This document shows positions 22,590 to 33,521 of a stretch of DNA of 64,000 nucleotides, piece by piece. Source of the DNA: Edaphochlamys debaryana (taxonomy: Eukaryota > Chlorophyta > Chlorophyceae > Chlamydomonadales); NCBI GenBank assembly GCA_016858145.1, contig JAEHOE010000008.1, forward strand, positions 310,001-374,000, written 5' to 3'. The stretch's first letter is position 1. Every line of letters begins with the position of its first letter. The notes beneath the pieces were generated by a model. That model did no database searches, was not told the origin of the DNA, and saw nothing but the letters and a program-made list of their open reading frames with translations. The translations under genes and the position numbers were made by a program.

Positions 22590-23803
22590 GGCGACAGGTA
22601 GCGGTGTTGGACGCCTATGGCGCTGATTCCACCCGGGCCCTGACGAGGCCTCTCACCTTACTTCCCCTCCACTCAGAGACGTGTTCTGACCCAGGCTGAA
22701 TGGTCCGACAGCACCGTCCTTTGGTGGGGACAGCACTGCGCTGACAAACTCCATGCTAGGAGGCATCCGAGGCCTCGTCTCGCGCTACCGCTTAGAGCAG
22801 CTAAGAGCGCCGACGATATCACCCGGCAGCAGCTAGTCCCGTGATGTTGTTTGCACAGTTGGCTGGGCGGCTGAATGAGGTGAAAGCACTGGGAATGCAG
22901 GAACGCGTCAGTCAATGTGGATGCGGCAGTGAGTTTTTGGCTGCCTTCTTGATGCGCAGTTGCCGTGGCTAGTAGGACTATGCGCGGAGTGGTCCCAGCG
23001 CCCATCGGGATTGTGTGTGCTGGGCCTCCCGGACAGGTCCGTTCCGGCAGCTTCAGCCCTACTTCTCGGCTCCACAAGGCCCCCCGCCCCGCCCCTCCTC
23101 ATGATGCCGCAATGCCCCATACCCCGACCTGTCTCTGAATGGGAGGCTGTTGACTGTGGCTGCGCTGGAACGCCCTCCAACCCCGCCACCCGTGAATCGG
23201 CGTCCATCCAGTCGCCACACCGTCTTTACCCGATAGCTTTAGAGCACCTCAGCCGCGAAGAACGGCCTCACTGAACACATACAGACATATGCGAGACTTC
23301 CACCGCTGAGCCACGACGGCAAGAGTCACGGAGAACAGCACAGGGCCAGCGCGCGCCCATCCCAACCAAAGCGGGAGCGCCTCCTCAAATTGGCACGTGG
23401 CCCATGCAGCTAGTGCCCTACTCACAGCCAAGGCTTTATCCACATGACGCCTGCGTCACACGGTGCCTATGCCATTCTCCACGGCCATGCAAGCCCACCA
23501 CGGAAGGCAAGGTTGCCCTCCAACGAATGCCGCAGACACTGTGCCTCCTCCTCAGTCCTCCTGAGCCCCCACGACCCCCATACAAACGCACGCACCCTGT
23601 GTAACCCCCAAGCCTTCGAGGCCCTCAAGTGTCCCCCCCCCCTCACTCTCGATATCCCCAGCACTGCCTTGTCCCGTGAACGTGGCAGCCATAACCCGTC
23701 ACCCTGTCCGAGCCCCAAGTCCCCCCGTCTGAAATCCGCTAATGCGCCATGCTGCCACCGGGTTCCTGTGGAGCCCCACAAGACGAGCGCCGCGTCCGCC
23801 TGC
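22590..23803. other. PP2C upstream region and V-ATPase 3' flank
   Basis: No gene is supported here. The segment 22680-22820 is conserved in the inverted duplicate at 27605-27790, so it probably belongs to the PP2C leader or promoter, or to an unrecognised 5' exon. The remainder is the 3' UTR of the V-ATPase gene. Confidence 0.45.
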
Positions 23804-24830
23804 TTACTTCGCCCCGCTCCACGTGACGGCACCAGACATGATAATGCCGATAATGACGCCGAACAGCCCCAGCGCCGAGCCGAAAATCTCCACAACCAGA
23901 ATCTTCACGAACAGCGTGCTGTTCTGAGCGTCTGAAAGCGCGCAGCTGCTGCCCACAATGCCGACGCACATGCTGCAGGGCGCACACAGGGGAGTCGGTG
24001 GGATCAGCAGGAGCGGTGAGGGCCCATTTTGGGCGCAGTGGCCGATGGGTGCATACCAAGCACGCCGTCAGCAAGCCAACCGGGACACCCCCACCGCAGC
24101 TGCCCCCTCTCTGACGCTTTTCAGCTCGGTACCCCAATACCCCCTCCCCGGCACCCCCCCGCCCCATGCAGACACGCCCCCTCACCCGCAGACCAGGTTA
24201 GCAAAGCCGCAGGTGACGCCGGAGCCGAAGATGGCATACCCCGAGAGCATCGCGTAGCGGTCCCACACGCCGTCCACGGGCTGCACGTACTCGATTTTGG
24301 TCTGGAGAATGATGGCCACGATAACCCCGTAGATGGCGGTGGCCTCGCAGAAAATGACACTGCGTGCGCGAGGCGGACCGGGGTCAGCTGCTGCGTGCAG
24401 CTGATGGGGGTGTCTGAGGCTTTGGCCACGGCCTCCCGCTCCCGCACCTGATCAGGTTCTTAGACGTGATGCGGGGCACGCGAATGGCAGCACCAACCAG
24501 AGACGAGCCGGTGATGAAAATTCCCCTGCAATCGGCCACCAGGTCAGCCCCAGTGGTCCAGCGGTCGGCATGGCTGCGTAAACCAAGCTCAACGGCTCCT
24601 CAAGAGCCGGAATGCTCCTCAACTCACCAAGCAGCGCCCAAAATCGACATCCCCACAGCCAGCGCCACGCCCAGCGCCGACCAGAAGTACGGGGACATGC
24701 TGCGGAAGAGTAGCCATAGCCAGTCGTAGTCGATGAACTTGGCGGGGTTGCCCACGGAAATGCAGAAGCAAATCCAGGTGAGCGTCACCGGGATGTAGAA
24801 CCACACCAGGGGGTGCGTGAGGTCTTTCAT
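23804..24830 (-). CDS. VHA-c'': V-type H+-ATPase proteolipid subunit c'' (V0)
   Basis: Four exons (24830-24628, 24525-24448, 24359-24186, 23972-23804) encode 207 residues with consistent phases. After the N-terminus ([17 protein letters not shown], a first hydrophobic helix) come helices with the family signature [20 protein letters not shown], then [37 protein letters not shown] and a last helix pair ending in [10 protein letters not shown]. The glutamate in [10 protein letters not shown] is the ion-carrying carboxylate. The extra N-terminal helix and the conserved sequence separate c'' (VMA16 type) from the ordinary c subunit. It acts in the membrane rotor of vacuoles and contractile vacuoles. 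The length matches the family. Confidence 0.93.
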
Positions 24831-25330
24831 TTTTTATCAACAAGCGGCCGGTTGTGGTTCAGGGCCCCTCAACAAAGACGGGAGCGGGAGACTTTGCCTT
24901 CTGCGGCCGTGTGTGCTTTTCCTACTCCTTCGCTCCTGTGTCAGGGATGGAGCACGTCCGCTAGGACGCGAGTAGCTGTATGAAGCGAGGGAGGCCAACA
25001 CACGGTCAAAGGCTCCCCTAGCGTGTGCACATGGAGCGTGTCGCCATGAACCGCAGACCCGCACCTGCGACGCCCCTCGGCCCCCCCCTGCCCGGCGGCC
25101 TTGCCGCTAGCGCATGCATGGGTTCCTGCTTCCAGACTTCGAAACATAAGTGCTGTCTCCGCGCGTCGTGCACTACTTAGGTTTAGAACACGGCTGCCAA
25201 CCCGCCATCCCGTGCTGAAAGCTCAGACCGCCCACGCCCACCTTGCTGAGCTCACTCTGCAGGACAAGGAAAGGGCAGGATTGCCGACTAGGCCCTCCTG
25301 CAGCGTGAGGTGAAATCCAAGGTATACACA

Positions 25331-25860
25331 TGGGTCAGAGGGCCCAGTTGGACAAGCCGGTGAGGGCAAGGACCAAGGAGACAGGATTGGGCGGGACGTC
25401 AGCGGGGGAAGCTGGGGAACACTTTCTGACAAGGTCTACCCGACACAAGGGTTCACGGTGTCAGTTGCACGCTCCCGGAGCGCTGGCACGCCAAGGAGAC
25501 AGGAGTTCGCTCGACGGGGAACACTTTACGACAAGGCAATCATGCTGATGCCGCACCGCACGGTGCCGCCTGTGTGCCCCCTCAGCTCTGCATGAACAGG
25601 GATCAGGGATCCCTGTAACGGGGAACACTTACTGCTGAGGGGCCCTAGCCAGGACACGCCCGTGCCAGCTGCAAGACGCCCCCCACCCCACCCCTTGTGC
25701 CGAAACCGAAAGCCAACGGAAGCGAACTTTCGTGCACATGTACCGAAAGTCACGACCCGTAAGGGGGTACTTTCGGTAACAGCCAAGAGCCAAGCCCCAG
25801 GAAGATAGCAGCACTGGCAAGGAGACAGGAGTGGGCGGGACGTCAGCGGTCCGCCAGCTC
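25331..25860. repeat. cluster of short interspersed direct repeats
   Basis: A motif ggggaacactt occurs near 25413, 25517 and 25620. A second one, aaggagacagga followed by tgggcgggacgtcagcgg, occurs near 25375 and 25819, with a partial copy at 25493. Near 25735-25780 the arms cgaaagt and actttcgg form inverted repeats. These look like remnants of small mobile or satellite elements. No coding sequence is visible. Confidence 0.6.
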
Positions 25861-27604
25861 ACCTGCCAGTCAGTAGGTCACGGTAGGTCTGGGTAGGTCA
25901 ACGCAGGCCTGACCGGTGCCCTGCTCTGGTCTTACCCCCCGCCGCAGCCGCATGTACTCCCCTCCTCCCGTCTCACAACTGCGCCTTCCCGGCGCTTTCC
26001 GTCACTCCTTATCTCTCCTTCAATCCTTCCTTGCCTTCACTCCTGTCCTCCCTTCACCCTGCTTCCATCACCCCCGCCTCTCCCTACTCAAAACCCCCCT
26101 CCCTCAGCCTCCCCCCCACATGCCTCCCCACCTTCTCGATGGTGATGGGCGTCCGCGTCCCGTCCTCCTCCCTGAGCCCGCCCTTAAGCACGGTGCCGAA
26201 GCACCGGCGGGGCCTGCAGCGCGGCTGCTCTCCGGGGCGGGGCCCAGCCTTCAGGCGCTGATGGCGCCCCTGCCCGCGCTACAGGGTGTGGCTGACGAGA
26301 GCACAGAACACCTGCTGCTGGCGAGGGGGGCTATGGCGGTGTGCCGGGTGTGGGTTGCAAACAGCGGTGGGTGCTCGCTCTCACTCGGCCCCAACACCCC
26401 GCCGGACCCCGCCTTCTCTCCGGTCGTTCTTTCGCCGGTCGTTCTTTTGTAGTGTACAATGGCCAGTCTGTGCAGGGTCTGTGGTGAGGCGGTGTCTGCT
26501 GATGTGCTGAAATCCCTGGGCAGTAAGAGATGACATGGGGCGGCTGGGCACGAAGCCTCCGCCATTGTCAGGTTCACCCCACAGCGCTGGCGTCCATTGG
26601 CACGGCCGCAGGGCGGACCTCGGCAGCCGTATTGCTCTGCGCGTCGTTGCAAACCGCTCCCTCCAGGTCATGCCCTCCTTCTCACCCTTCCTGTGTGTCC
26701 CGCCATACCCAAAGGGTAGGGGGCCAAAGCCGGAGGCATGCCTGAAGATACGGTGTTCAGAAACACCGGACGGGATACAGCTCCGGACAGGGGCGTGAGG
26801 CTAACATGAGGTCGCTTTGCCGATTGTTCCAACCGCTCCTCCCCCCTCGCTCTCCTGGATCCCTCCGTAGTCATGCGGGCCCTCCCAGATGCAGGTTGCG
26901 GCAGTAGAGGTGCGGTCCCTGTCTGTGTGGCTGCCCATGGACGTGCAGGGAGGCCGCTGATGCTCGCGGTGAGGGCATGGCCGAAGGGCCAACGCATGCG
27001 TGGACATGTGGGCCGCTAGCTGGCACAGGGGGGGGGACGGGGAGGGCAGAAACCAGTCGGCCAGTCCTTCACGTCTGTGGCCACAGCCGCCAGCCAGCCC
27101 AATGGCTGGAGGGACGCACCATTGTCATCATCGCGCCCCCGGTAACTTGCACAACGCTGCACCCCTCCTCCCCCACGCCTTGCGACCTTCAGGCCAGGCG
27201 GCGGCCGAGCCCGCTGGAGAGGTGCGCCCTCACCTCTGGCCTGACGCTACCTCCACGGCAGACCAGCGTGTCCACCATCCGGGCCAAGACGGCCAACTGC
27301 GTGTCAGGGCAGCGGACAGGCGGCAGCATTGTGAGATCTCATTAGGTAACACAAAGTCCCCACTAGCCAGCCTGAACCTCGGATGTTTACTATGGGCGGC
27401 AGGCGGTAAGGCTGGTCATGGTCTGAACTGGGGGCACGAGGGCTGAAACCCCCAGCAGCTCCTCCCTGTGTCCTTTACCCCTCCAAGACGTTGGAGGCAG
27501 ACCGCCACCGTGAACCACCCAGCCCAGCTCCTAACCTCGAGCGCAGGAGAGTGCCTGGTTGGCAGGGCTTGCTGCCCCCCCGACGGGCCCCGCCGCGCCA
27601 CCTC
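25861..27604. other. gene-poor region with exon-like fragments
   Basis: I could not assemble a gene. On the minus strand, 26211-26131 is bounded by AG and GT and reads CFGTVLKGGLREEDGTRTP followed by ITIEK. Another minus stretch, 27315-27220, starts with ATG (MLPPVRCPDTQLAVLARM) and ends at a GT donor. Both look like real exons, but no joining exons were found, so they may be gene debris. Confidence 0.3.
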
Positions 27605-27885
27605 TGTCTTTGCAAGCTGTATCCCCAGGCGCTGTTAGCTGCTCTGAACGGAAGCGCGAGGCGAGGCCGGACTCGGATGCCTCCCTCGTTGAAGTGTGCC
27701 AGCGCATTGCTGTCCCCACCAAAGGACGGTGCTGTCCGGCCATTCAGCCTGGGCCATAACGTCCCTGAGCGCAGGGGAAGGTACGCCCACCTCACTTCCA
27801 GGAAACCGTGATCCTCGCGGTACCGGAAGGACCCGCGGACGCAGCAGGTTGTAGGTCTCTTCGGCGTCTTTGACGGCAGGCTGGT
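27605..27885 (+). pseudogene. partial inverted copy of PP2C 5' region (broken)
   Basis: This stretch is clearly similar to the reverse complement of 22820-22360. Matching blocks include the leader (accaaaggacggtgctgtc and attcagcctgggc) and PP2C exon 2, which encodes [19 protein letters not shown] here against ...GIFDG in the gene. About 200 bp are missing, including exon 1 with the RASMEDFH motif. The acceptor before TACCGG has changed from AG to GG, and the donor after GACG from GT to GC. The later PP2C exons are absent. It is therefore a non-functional fragment, older than the 48.7-51.3 kb duplication judging by its many substitutions. Confidence 0.85.
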
Positions 27886-28474
27886 CCCGACATGATTGTC
27901 TACGGCAGGTCTACCGCATACCCCGGTGGCTCAGTCCCGCCCTTCCCCCCACCCCCCCAAGTGCCACTGTCTTGTGCTCTGCCGTAGGACTGCCTCCCAG
28001 CTCCGCCGCTAAGGTCGCCAGAGAAGCCACGGCAGCAGCCTGAGCCAATATGGTCGCGCCTGGGGCTGGCTGCCCCGGGCCAAGCGGCACCGCGTGCCGC
28101 TGCGTATGGCACCAGCCCCCGGGGGAACGGAGGAGCGAGTCGCCAGGCTCCCCGCGCTGTCCCAGCGGCCCAGTTGCCAGTTGGCGCACTCAAAAGCCAA
28201 AGAAGCGAGGTGAAGAAGGGGTCCCAGGCCAAAGGGGCGCGCGGGTTGCGCGAGGAGCGGAGTACATGTCGGCCAAGGCTCGGCTCGGCGTCGCCGCGCG
28301 CAAGAGGCAGGGGAGCTAAAGTGCTGTACCTAGAGTATATGTGTGCGAGTATGCGGGCAAGCCTGGTGCGGCTGGCGCGCATGCCCCGCTTCAGTACGGC
28401 GGAGCTGAACATAGGCTCCCAGGTCCACGGTCCCGGTCCTCTTTCTCCGCGCCCGGGTCGAAACACACGACACC
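27886..28474. other. upstream region of RPL12
   Basis: No gene is supported between the PP2C fragment and the RPL12 start. The 100 bp before the ATG presumably hold the promoter and leader. I see no confident TATA box. Confidence 0.4.
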
Positions 28475-30449
28475 ATGCCGCCTAAGTTCGACCCCAATGA
28501 TGTCATCGAGGTGTGCGTGCGCGTGACGGGAGGCGAGGTTGGTGCCGCCTCCTCGCTGGCCCCGAAGATTGGCCCTCTGGGTCTGTCGCCCAAGAAGATT
28601 GGTGAGGATATCGCCAAGGAGACCGCCAAGGACTGGAAGGGCCTGCGCATCACCGTCAAGCTGACGGTCCAGAACCGCCAGGCAAAGATTTCGGTCGTTC
28701 CCTCGGCGGCCGCGCTGGTCATCAAGGCGCTGAAGGAGCCGGTCCGCGACCGCAAGAAGGTGCGAAGCAAGCTTGGGGAGGGGCACGGGGTGCGGGGACA
28801 GCGTGCTGAAGCGCAGCCGCCGCATTGCCATCTGGCGCCGGCGGACCTCATGCTGCCTGCAAGCAACTTTGCTCAGGCTATGGTTTACAACATGCTCTCT
28901 GGGGCCAGCGGTCGCTCAGCGAAGACCTCAGCCGGCTGCCATGCCGCCGACCCCAAGCAACCTCGCCAACCGGTTTGCCCTGGTCATTTTCCGACGTGCA
29001 GGAGAAGAACATCAAGCACACCGGCAGCATCTCCATGTCCGACATCATCGAGATCGCCCGCGTGATGCGGCCCCGCAGCTGCGCGGCGAACCTGGCGAAC
29101 GGCTGCAAGGAGATTCTGGGGACAGCCGTGTCCGTCGGCTGCAAAGTGGACGGCAAGGACCCCAACGAGATCATCGCGGCGGTGGGTGGAGGCGGGGAAG
29201 GGGCGAGGGGGAGGGGGAGAGGGAGGGCAGGGGTAGCTACGGGGGTAGCGGGCTTGCCTGCGGGGCTCCCGTGCTGCATGCCTGCTTTGCGTGTCGCACA
29301 ATTGCGCACCGGAGCTTGAGCCAGAGGCGCAGCTGGAGCCACAGCACCAGCGACCCGGCCGGGACGGCTGTGTCGACGGAGCCAGCACGGAGTCAGCTCG
29401 GCTGCTGGGCTTGGAGCTCGCGAGCGGGTCCAGGAACTGGATTCTGAGCATGCACAGCAGCGGCCAAAGCTGGAGTCGCAGCAACAAGCTTTGGCGGCGC
29501 CGGCATCTGGGGGCGGGGCTGTATGAGCTCTGGCGCTGCGGAGTCGGCGCAGCACTGGGGAGAGGCTGGCGGGGCCTGCCGGGCAGCGAGGCTGCCACCG
29601 GCGTGAGCTTGCTATGCCGCCCAGTGCTGCACCAGCTTGGGACCGCCAGGCTCGGCCGGCCGAGGGCAGCCCTCGCTGTGAGCCGGGCAAGGCGCCGGGG
29701 CTTTGATGCGCCCGGCTGCGGCCACCGCTCCAACCCTGGCGCTGGGGGGCAGCCGGCTGCCGGACGTGCAGCTCGCCGCTTTCGCATTGCACTCGGCTGC
29801 GGGCAGCGGTGCTGTTAGCAAGCCACGGCTGCTGCATACCAGCAGCGGTGGCTCTTCGCTGGCGGCTGGCGGCAAGTTACCGTCAGAGGCATAGGCCGGC
29901 GGCGGGGTCGGTTGCCGCTCAGATTCGCAGACTGCCACCGCCCCAGCGTATAACTCACGGCGGCTCGGGAGTTACCGTGGCCTGGCGTCGGGGATGGGCG
30001 ACCGGGGACTGGACCGGCTGAGAGCCGTCTGCGACAGTGCAGCTGCTACCGCGTACACAGCCGGACCGCCAGCATCGGGCGGCTGGCGGTTGTCAAGTGC
30101 CGGGCCTAAGCGTCTCGGCAGCAGCACCGGAGCGGGGGGGGGGCTGCCGGGGGCGCGACAGGGGCAGTTGCAACAATGGAAGCAATGCGCAGCCATTCGG
30201 CCAGGGACGAGCGCGGCAGCATGCGGCTCTGGGGCTGTCAGACAGCTACGCCAGCCAGCCAGCCAGCGAGGAGGATGCCCACCGCGCTCGATGCAGCCGC
30301 CTGTGGCGGCAGTCCCGCCGTGCACGGCTTCATTGCACTCGCTAACCCAGCCCCTGGACTCGTGGACTGACTTTCGCCTCCGCCCTGTGCCTCCTCCTCC
30401 CCTTGGACCACAGATCGCCGACGGCACCATCGAGGTGCCGGAGGCCTAA
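28475..30449 (+). CDS. RPL12: 60S ribosomal protein L12 (uL11)
   Basis: Three exons (28475-28759, 29002-29181, 30414-30449) encode 166 residues, the normal length. The start [20 protein letters not shown] is the typical eukaryotic uL11 N-terminus. It is followed by [20 protein letters not shown], the Pro-rich linker of the stalk-base protein, and an rRNA-binding C-terminal domain ([19 protein letters not shown]) ending in DGTIEVPEA. It binds 28S rRNA at the GTPase-associated centre. The second intron is 1232 bp, far longer than its neighbours, and separates only the last eleven codons. A TGTAA at 30503-30507 probably ends the transcript. Confidence 0.97.
29182..30413 (+). other. long RPL12 intron 2
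   Basis: This 1232-bp intron is enriched in CAGC/GCTG-type short repeats and holds no conserved coding motif. An open frame at 29291-29818 has ordinary GC-driven composition and is not supported. The size suggests an insertion, but I see no terminal repeats. Confidence 0.5.
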
Positions 30450-30502
30450 ACGCTCGGCCGAGTGCAGAGTGGAAGCGGCCGGATACCGCATGGGAGCCGG
30501 TG

Positions 30503-30507
30503 TGTAA
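30503..30507 (+). terminator. TGTAA polyadenylation signal of RPL12
   Basis: TGTAA lies 54 bp after the RPL12 stop codon, in line with a short 3' UTR of a highly expressed gene. Confidence 0.45.
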
Positions 30508-31497
30508 CGAGTGCGCTGTGCTCAGATGGAGCCCGACCCACGCCCCTGCCCCGATACCATGTTTCGGCTGTGCGCTGTGCCAGCTGCCAGGCCAGCCGGA
30601 GGCGTGCTGCACGCATCAACCAGCATCAGCGGGACGGGGAGGGATGCAGCTTCGCTGCCACACGGCGAGCGCCTGCACAATTGAGCAAGATGTGGGGCTG
30701 TCAGCTTGCTGGGCTGGGGGGCCGCGTTAAGCGGTCTGGAGAGCCCTGATGAGCAGCAACCTGGGATCGAATTGGTCGAGATGGGGTGAGCAGCAGCTGC
30801 TCCTCTGGCTGGACGAAGGATATCAGCCAGGCAGGCAGCCGCAGGTGGCGTAGTTGTGTGTGGCACAGGCTTGTCGGCAGCACCGTAGTAGGGAAGCTCC
30901 GGTAACAGCGCAACGGCCTAAGGAAAACGAAGTTACGTTACAGGTGGTACAACTCTAGCAATCGGAGTCTTTGCGCCGCAGGGGCACTACATCTCACTAC
31001 GGCATCCTCACTATTCGCCGCCCTAGTCACAATCAGCACCTCTGCTCGCACATCCGGCAGTATAAATAGTTATCCCTGAGGCTCCCCGTCACCTAGAGGT
31101 TGGAGCAAGCTATTTGCTAGACCGCCGACGAACAAGCATCTGCCGGCTGCCGACCACACGCACCCTTATTGCAATGTCGAGCATGTAGAAAGGTATACGG
31201 AATGGGTGGGTCACATAATCCCTATGTCCCTGCGGTCACGAGGAGGGGTAGCGCCCCCCCCCCTAAGAGTCGTCTGATACTGTACGCGGTCGCCGGTCAT
31301 GCGGTCATTTGCGTCGTGTTGTCGTTCATCCGTGCCGGTCACGCCCAGCTGTCTCTGGGTCCTACAGCGTACTTGGGCCTCCAGGCCTCCCGTGCTTTCT
31401 ATCAGCTCAAGGGAAGATCCTTAGCGTCATGGCTCAGCCTGGGCTCAGCAGCCAACGTAGGCTTGTGTGATCGGCATGGCCCGGGCCCCTCACGGCC
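30508..31497. other. intergenic region with possible TATA box at 31060-31067
   Basis: The sequence agtataaatag near 31060 resembles a plus-strand TATA box, and the flanking DNA is AT-richer. Downstream short frames are not convincing. A minus-strand TGTAA (30938-30942) may end the gene at 31498-33521. Confidence 0.3.
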
Positions 31498-33521
31498 TCA
31501 GTGCCCAATGACGTCGCTCATCTTGCTCCGCATCTGGTTGGCGAGCATCGCTGATTTGCTGTCGAAGAAGGACAGGCGAGCCTGCTGCGACGTGGGCGGC
31601 GCCAGCTGCGGCGCCGCGGGACGCTCCGTGAGCAGCTGCGGGGCGGGCGTAAGGCACGTGATTGCCGGGGAGAGGGATGGGTGAGCACGAGGTGTCTTAG
31701 TAGGGGTAGTAATTGTTACGGGAATGCTCAGGCAACAGCTCAGGGAACAGCTGCAGAGAAGAACGGGTACCTGGCAGCTCCCGCAGCAGCCGCTCACCTT
31801 GTACTCAGGCGGGCAGATGCCCCCCGAGTGCCTGTACGCGTGAACGTCCGGGTAGGCCTCCTTGCTCAGCTCGTAGCCGCCCCGCAGCTGCTTCTTGTTG
31901 CCAGCCAGCAGCACGCAGGCGGGCGCCGTGGAGGGGCGGTTGGCCACAAACACGTCTGCACGCACCGAGGAGGGGGCAGGAGCGTCAACAGCCATCGTCG
32001 GCACTCAAAGACGTGCAACCTTAAATAGCTCCGGCCTGGCCCTCCCCAGACCCAGCGCGTTCAGCCTGCCTCTTGCCTCGGCGCGCGGTGGCCAGCAGGG
32101 CGTAGGTGGGCTCCGCGGGCTGGTCGCTGGCCAGCGGCATCACGCGGTCCGTGCGGGGAGCGGCGGTGGCGGGGCGGCGCATGGGCTTGTGCGTGGGCGC
32201 CTGACAGGGACGGGAGTGCGGGATAGCGGGATGGTAGGGCTTGGGTTGCGTGCTGGCATGGGGCCAGGGAAGGCAGCGAGTGAGCGTGTGTAGGGCAGGT
32301 GCGGCCAGGTGCCTCTCAGGACAATGCTGGCGCCCCGCAAATGCTCTGAGCGCTGCGCCCCTTTGGGCCCGAGCACCAGGCCCTGAGCACGGGCGCCAGG
32401 GCGCTGACCCATAATGTGCCGGTGGTTGGCATCCCCGTCCAGCCCCAGCTGAATTTCGCTTGGTGCGCAGGACTCGCCGACCAACCAACACAACCGCAAG
32501 GTTCACATGGCGGCGAAACCACAGCCCTTCCTTGGGTCCGGCATGCCTTCCCTAAAACGCTCCCCTGCCCCGCACTCCACATTTCCTGTCCGGACTGCTC
32601 CTCCAACCGGGCTTTCCCGCCCCTGCCGCAAAACCCGCTCTTGGGACTTCAATCGGCACGTGGCACCAGGGACTCACCGGCGCGACCACGCTCGCTCCTC
32701 CGCCGACCAGGTGGCAGTCGTAGGACTGCGGGCAGGCGCGCAGGGCGGTGCGCACCACGGCGTAGGCGCCCGTGCTGCCCGCGCCCAGCTCCTCGCGGTG
32801 GCGCAGCACGTCGCCGCTGGGGTGGGGCGGGAGAGGGATGAGGTGGAGGGACGGATCATGGGCAGAGCTGCGCTTGAGGCAAGGAAACAAGGACGCGCCA
32901 AAGCACTACACCGCACCGACCCACATAACCATTCACCCCAGGTGTGGTGCAGTACAAAAGAGAGCATGGGAGCGCTAAGGCTTGCAGGACTGGGCCTGGT
33001 CTACTCACACGGAGGACTTGAACGAGGCATTGTCGATGAAGTGCTTGGCAGGGCGGTAGTTGAGCTCCCTGTCCTCCTTGGGAGGGGTGCCCTTGCCCTA
33101 CGTGTCGAGGCAGACGGGAGCCCAGGTCAAGCATACTATACCGCACGAGCATCCGCAGCTTGCAATGCACCAGGGGGTGTAAGACCGGTTGGACGAAGGG
33201 GGCCAGGCGCGCACCTTCAGGGGGTTGACGAAGGCGCTGCGGCGGCCGTTGAGCAGACCTGAGGAACCAGACGGCAGAGGCCGGAGCACCTTCAGCATCA
33301 CCTTCGCGAAGCCTTTGAGGCTGGCTGTTGTTCTTCCCCTTTCTTTTACCCAGCCGCTCCCTTCCCTCCCCACCAGCGGCGTCCGAAGGAGGCGCCGACG
33401 GTCCTCTCAGCAGTCTACGTGGCACATAGTCCATGGTGTTCATGCGGGCTGTGTACAGGTGCTGGTGCACATAGCCTTCGGGCTTGGTCGGTGAGGGAGC
33501 CGGGGGTGCTGCACACAGCAT
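31498..33521 (-). CDS. unrecognised 279-residue basic protein
   Basis: Seven exons (33521-33374, 33258-33215, 33097-33009, 32816-32678, 32200-32077, 31955-31798, 31635-31498) sum to 279 residues plus stop, with every phase matching. I do not recognise the family. The protein is soluble, basic and Pro/Arg-rich, with no signal peptide or membrane segment. Conserved-looking stretches are PEGYVHQHLYTARMNTMDYV, ELNYRPAKHFIDNASFKSSV, LRHREELGAGSTGAYAVVRT and the C-terminal FFDSKSAMLANQMRSKMSD. Such short Tyr/Pro/Arg-rich segments occur in axonemal or microtubule-associated proteins, and a dynein-type thioredoxin gene lies next door, but that is only a guess. The intron between exons 5 and 6 is GC-AG. 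An in-frame ATG at 33623 could add 34 residues. Confidence 0.65.

Noticed and set aside
29291..29818. 175-codon open frame in RPL12 intron 2
   Set aside because: It shows no motif, codon pattern or splice context. It is expected by chance in GC-rich DNA.
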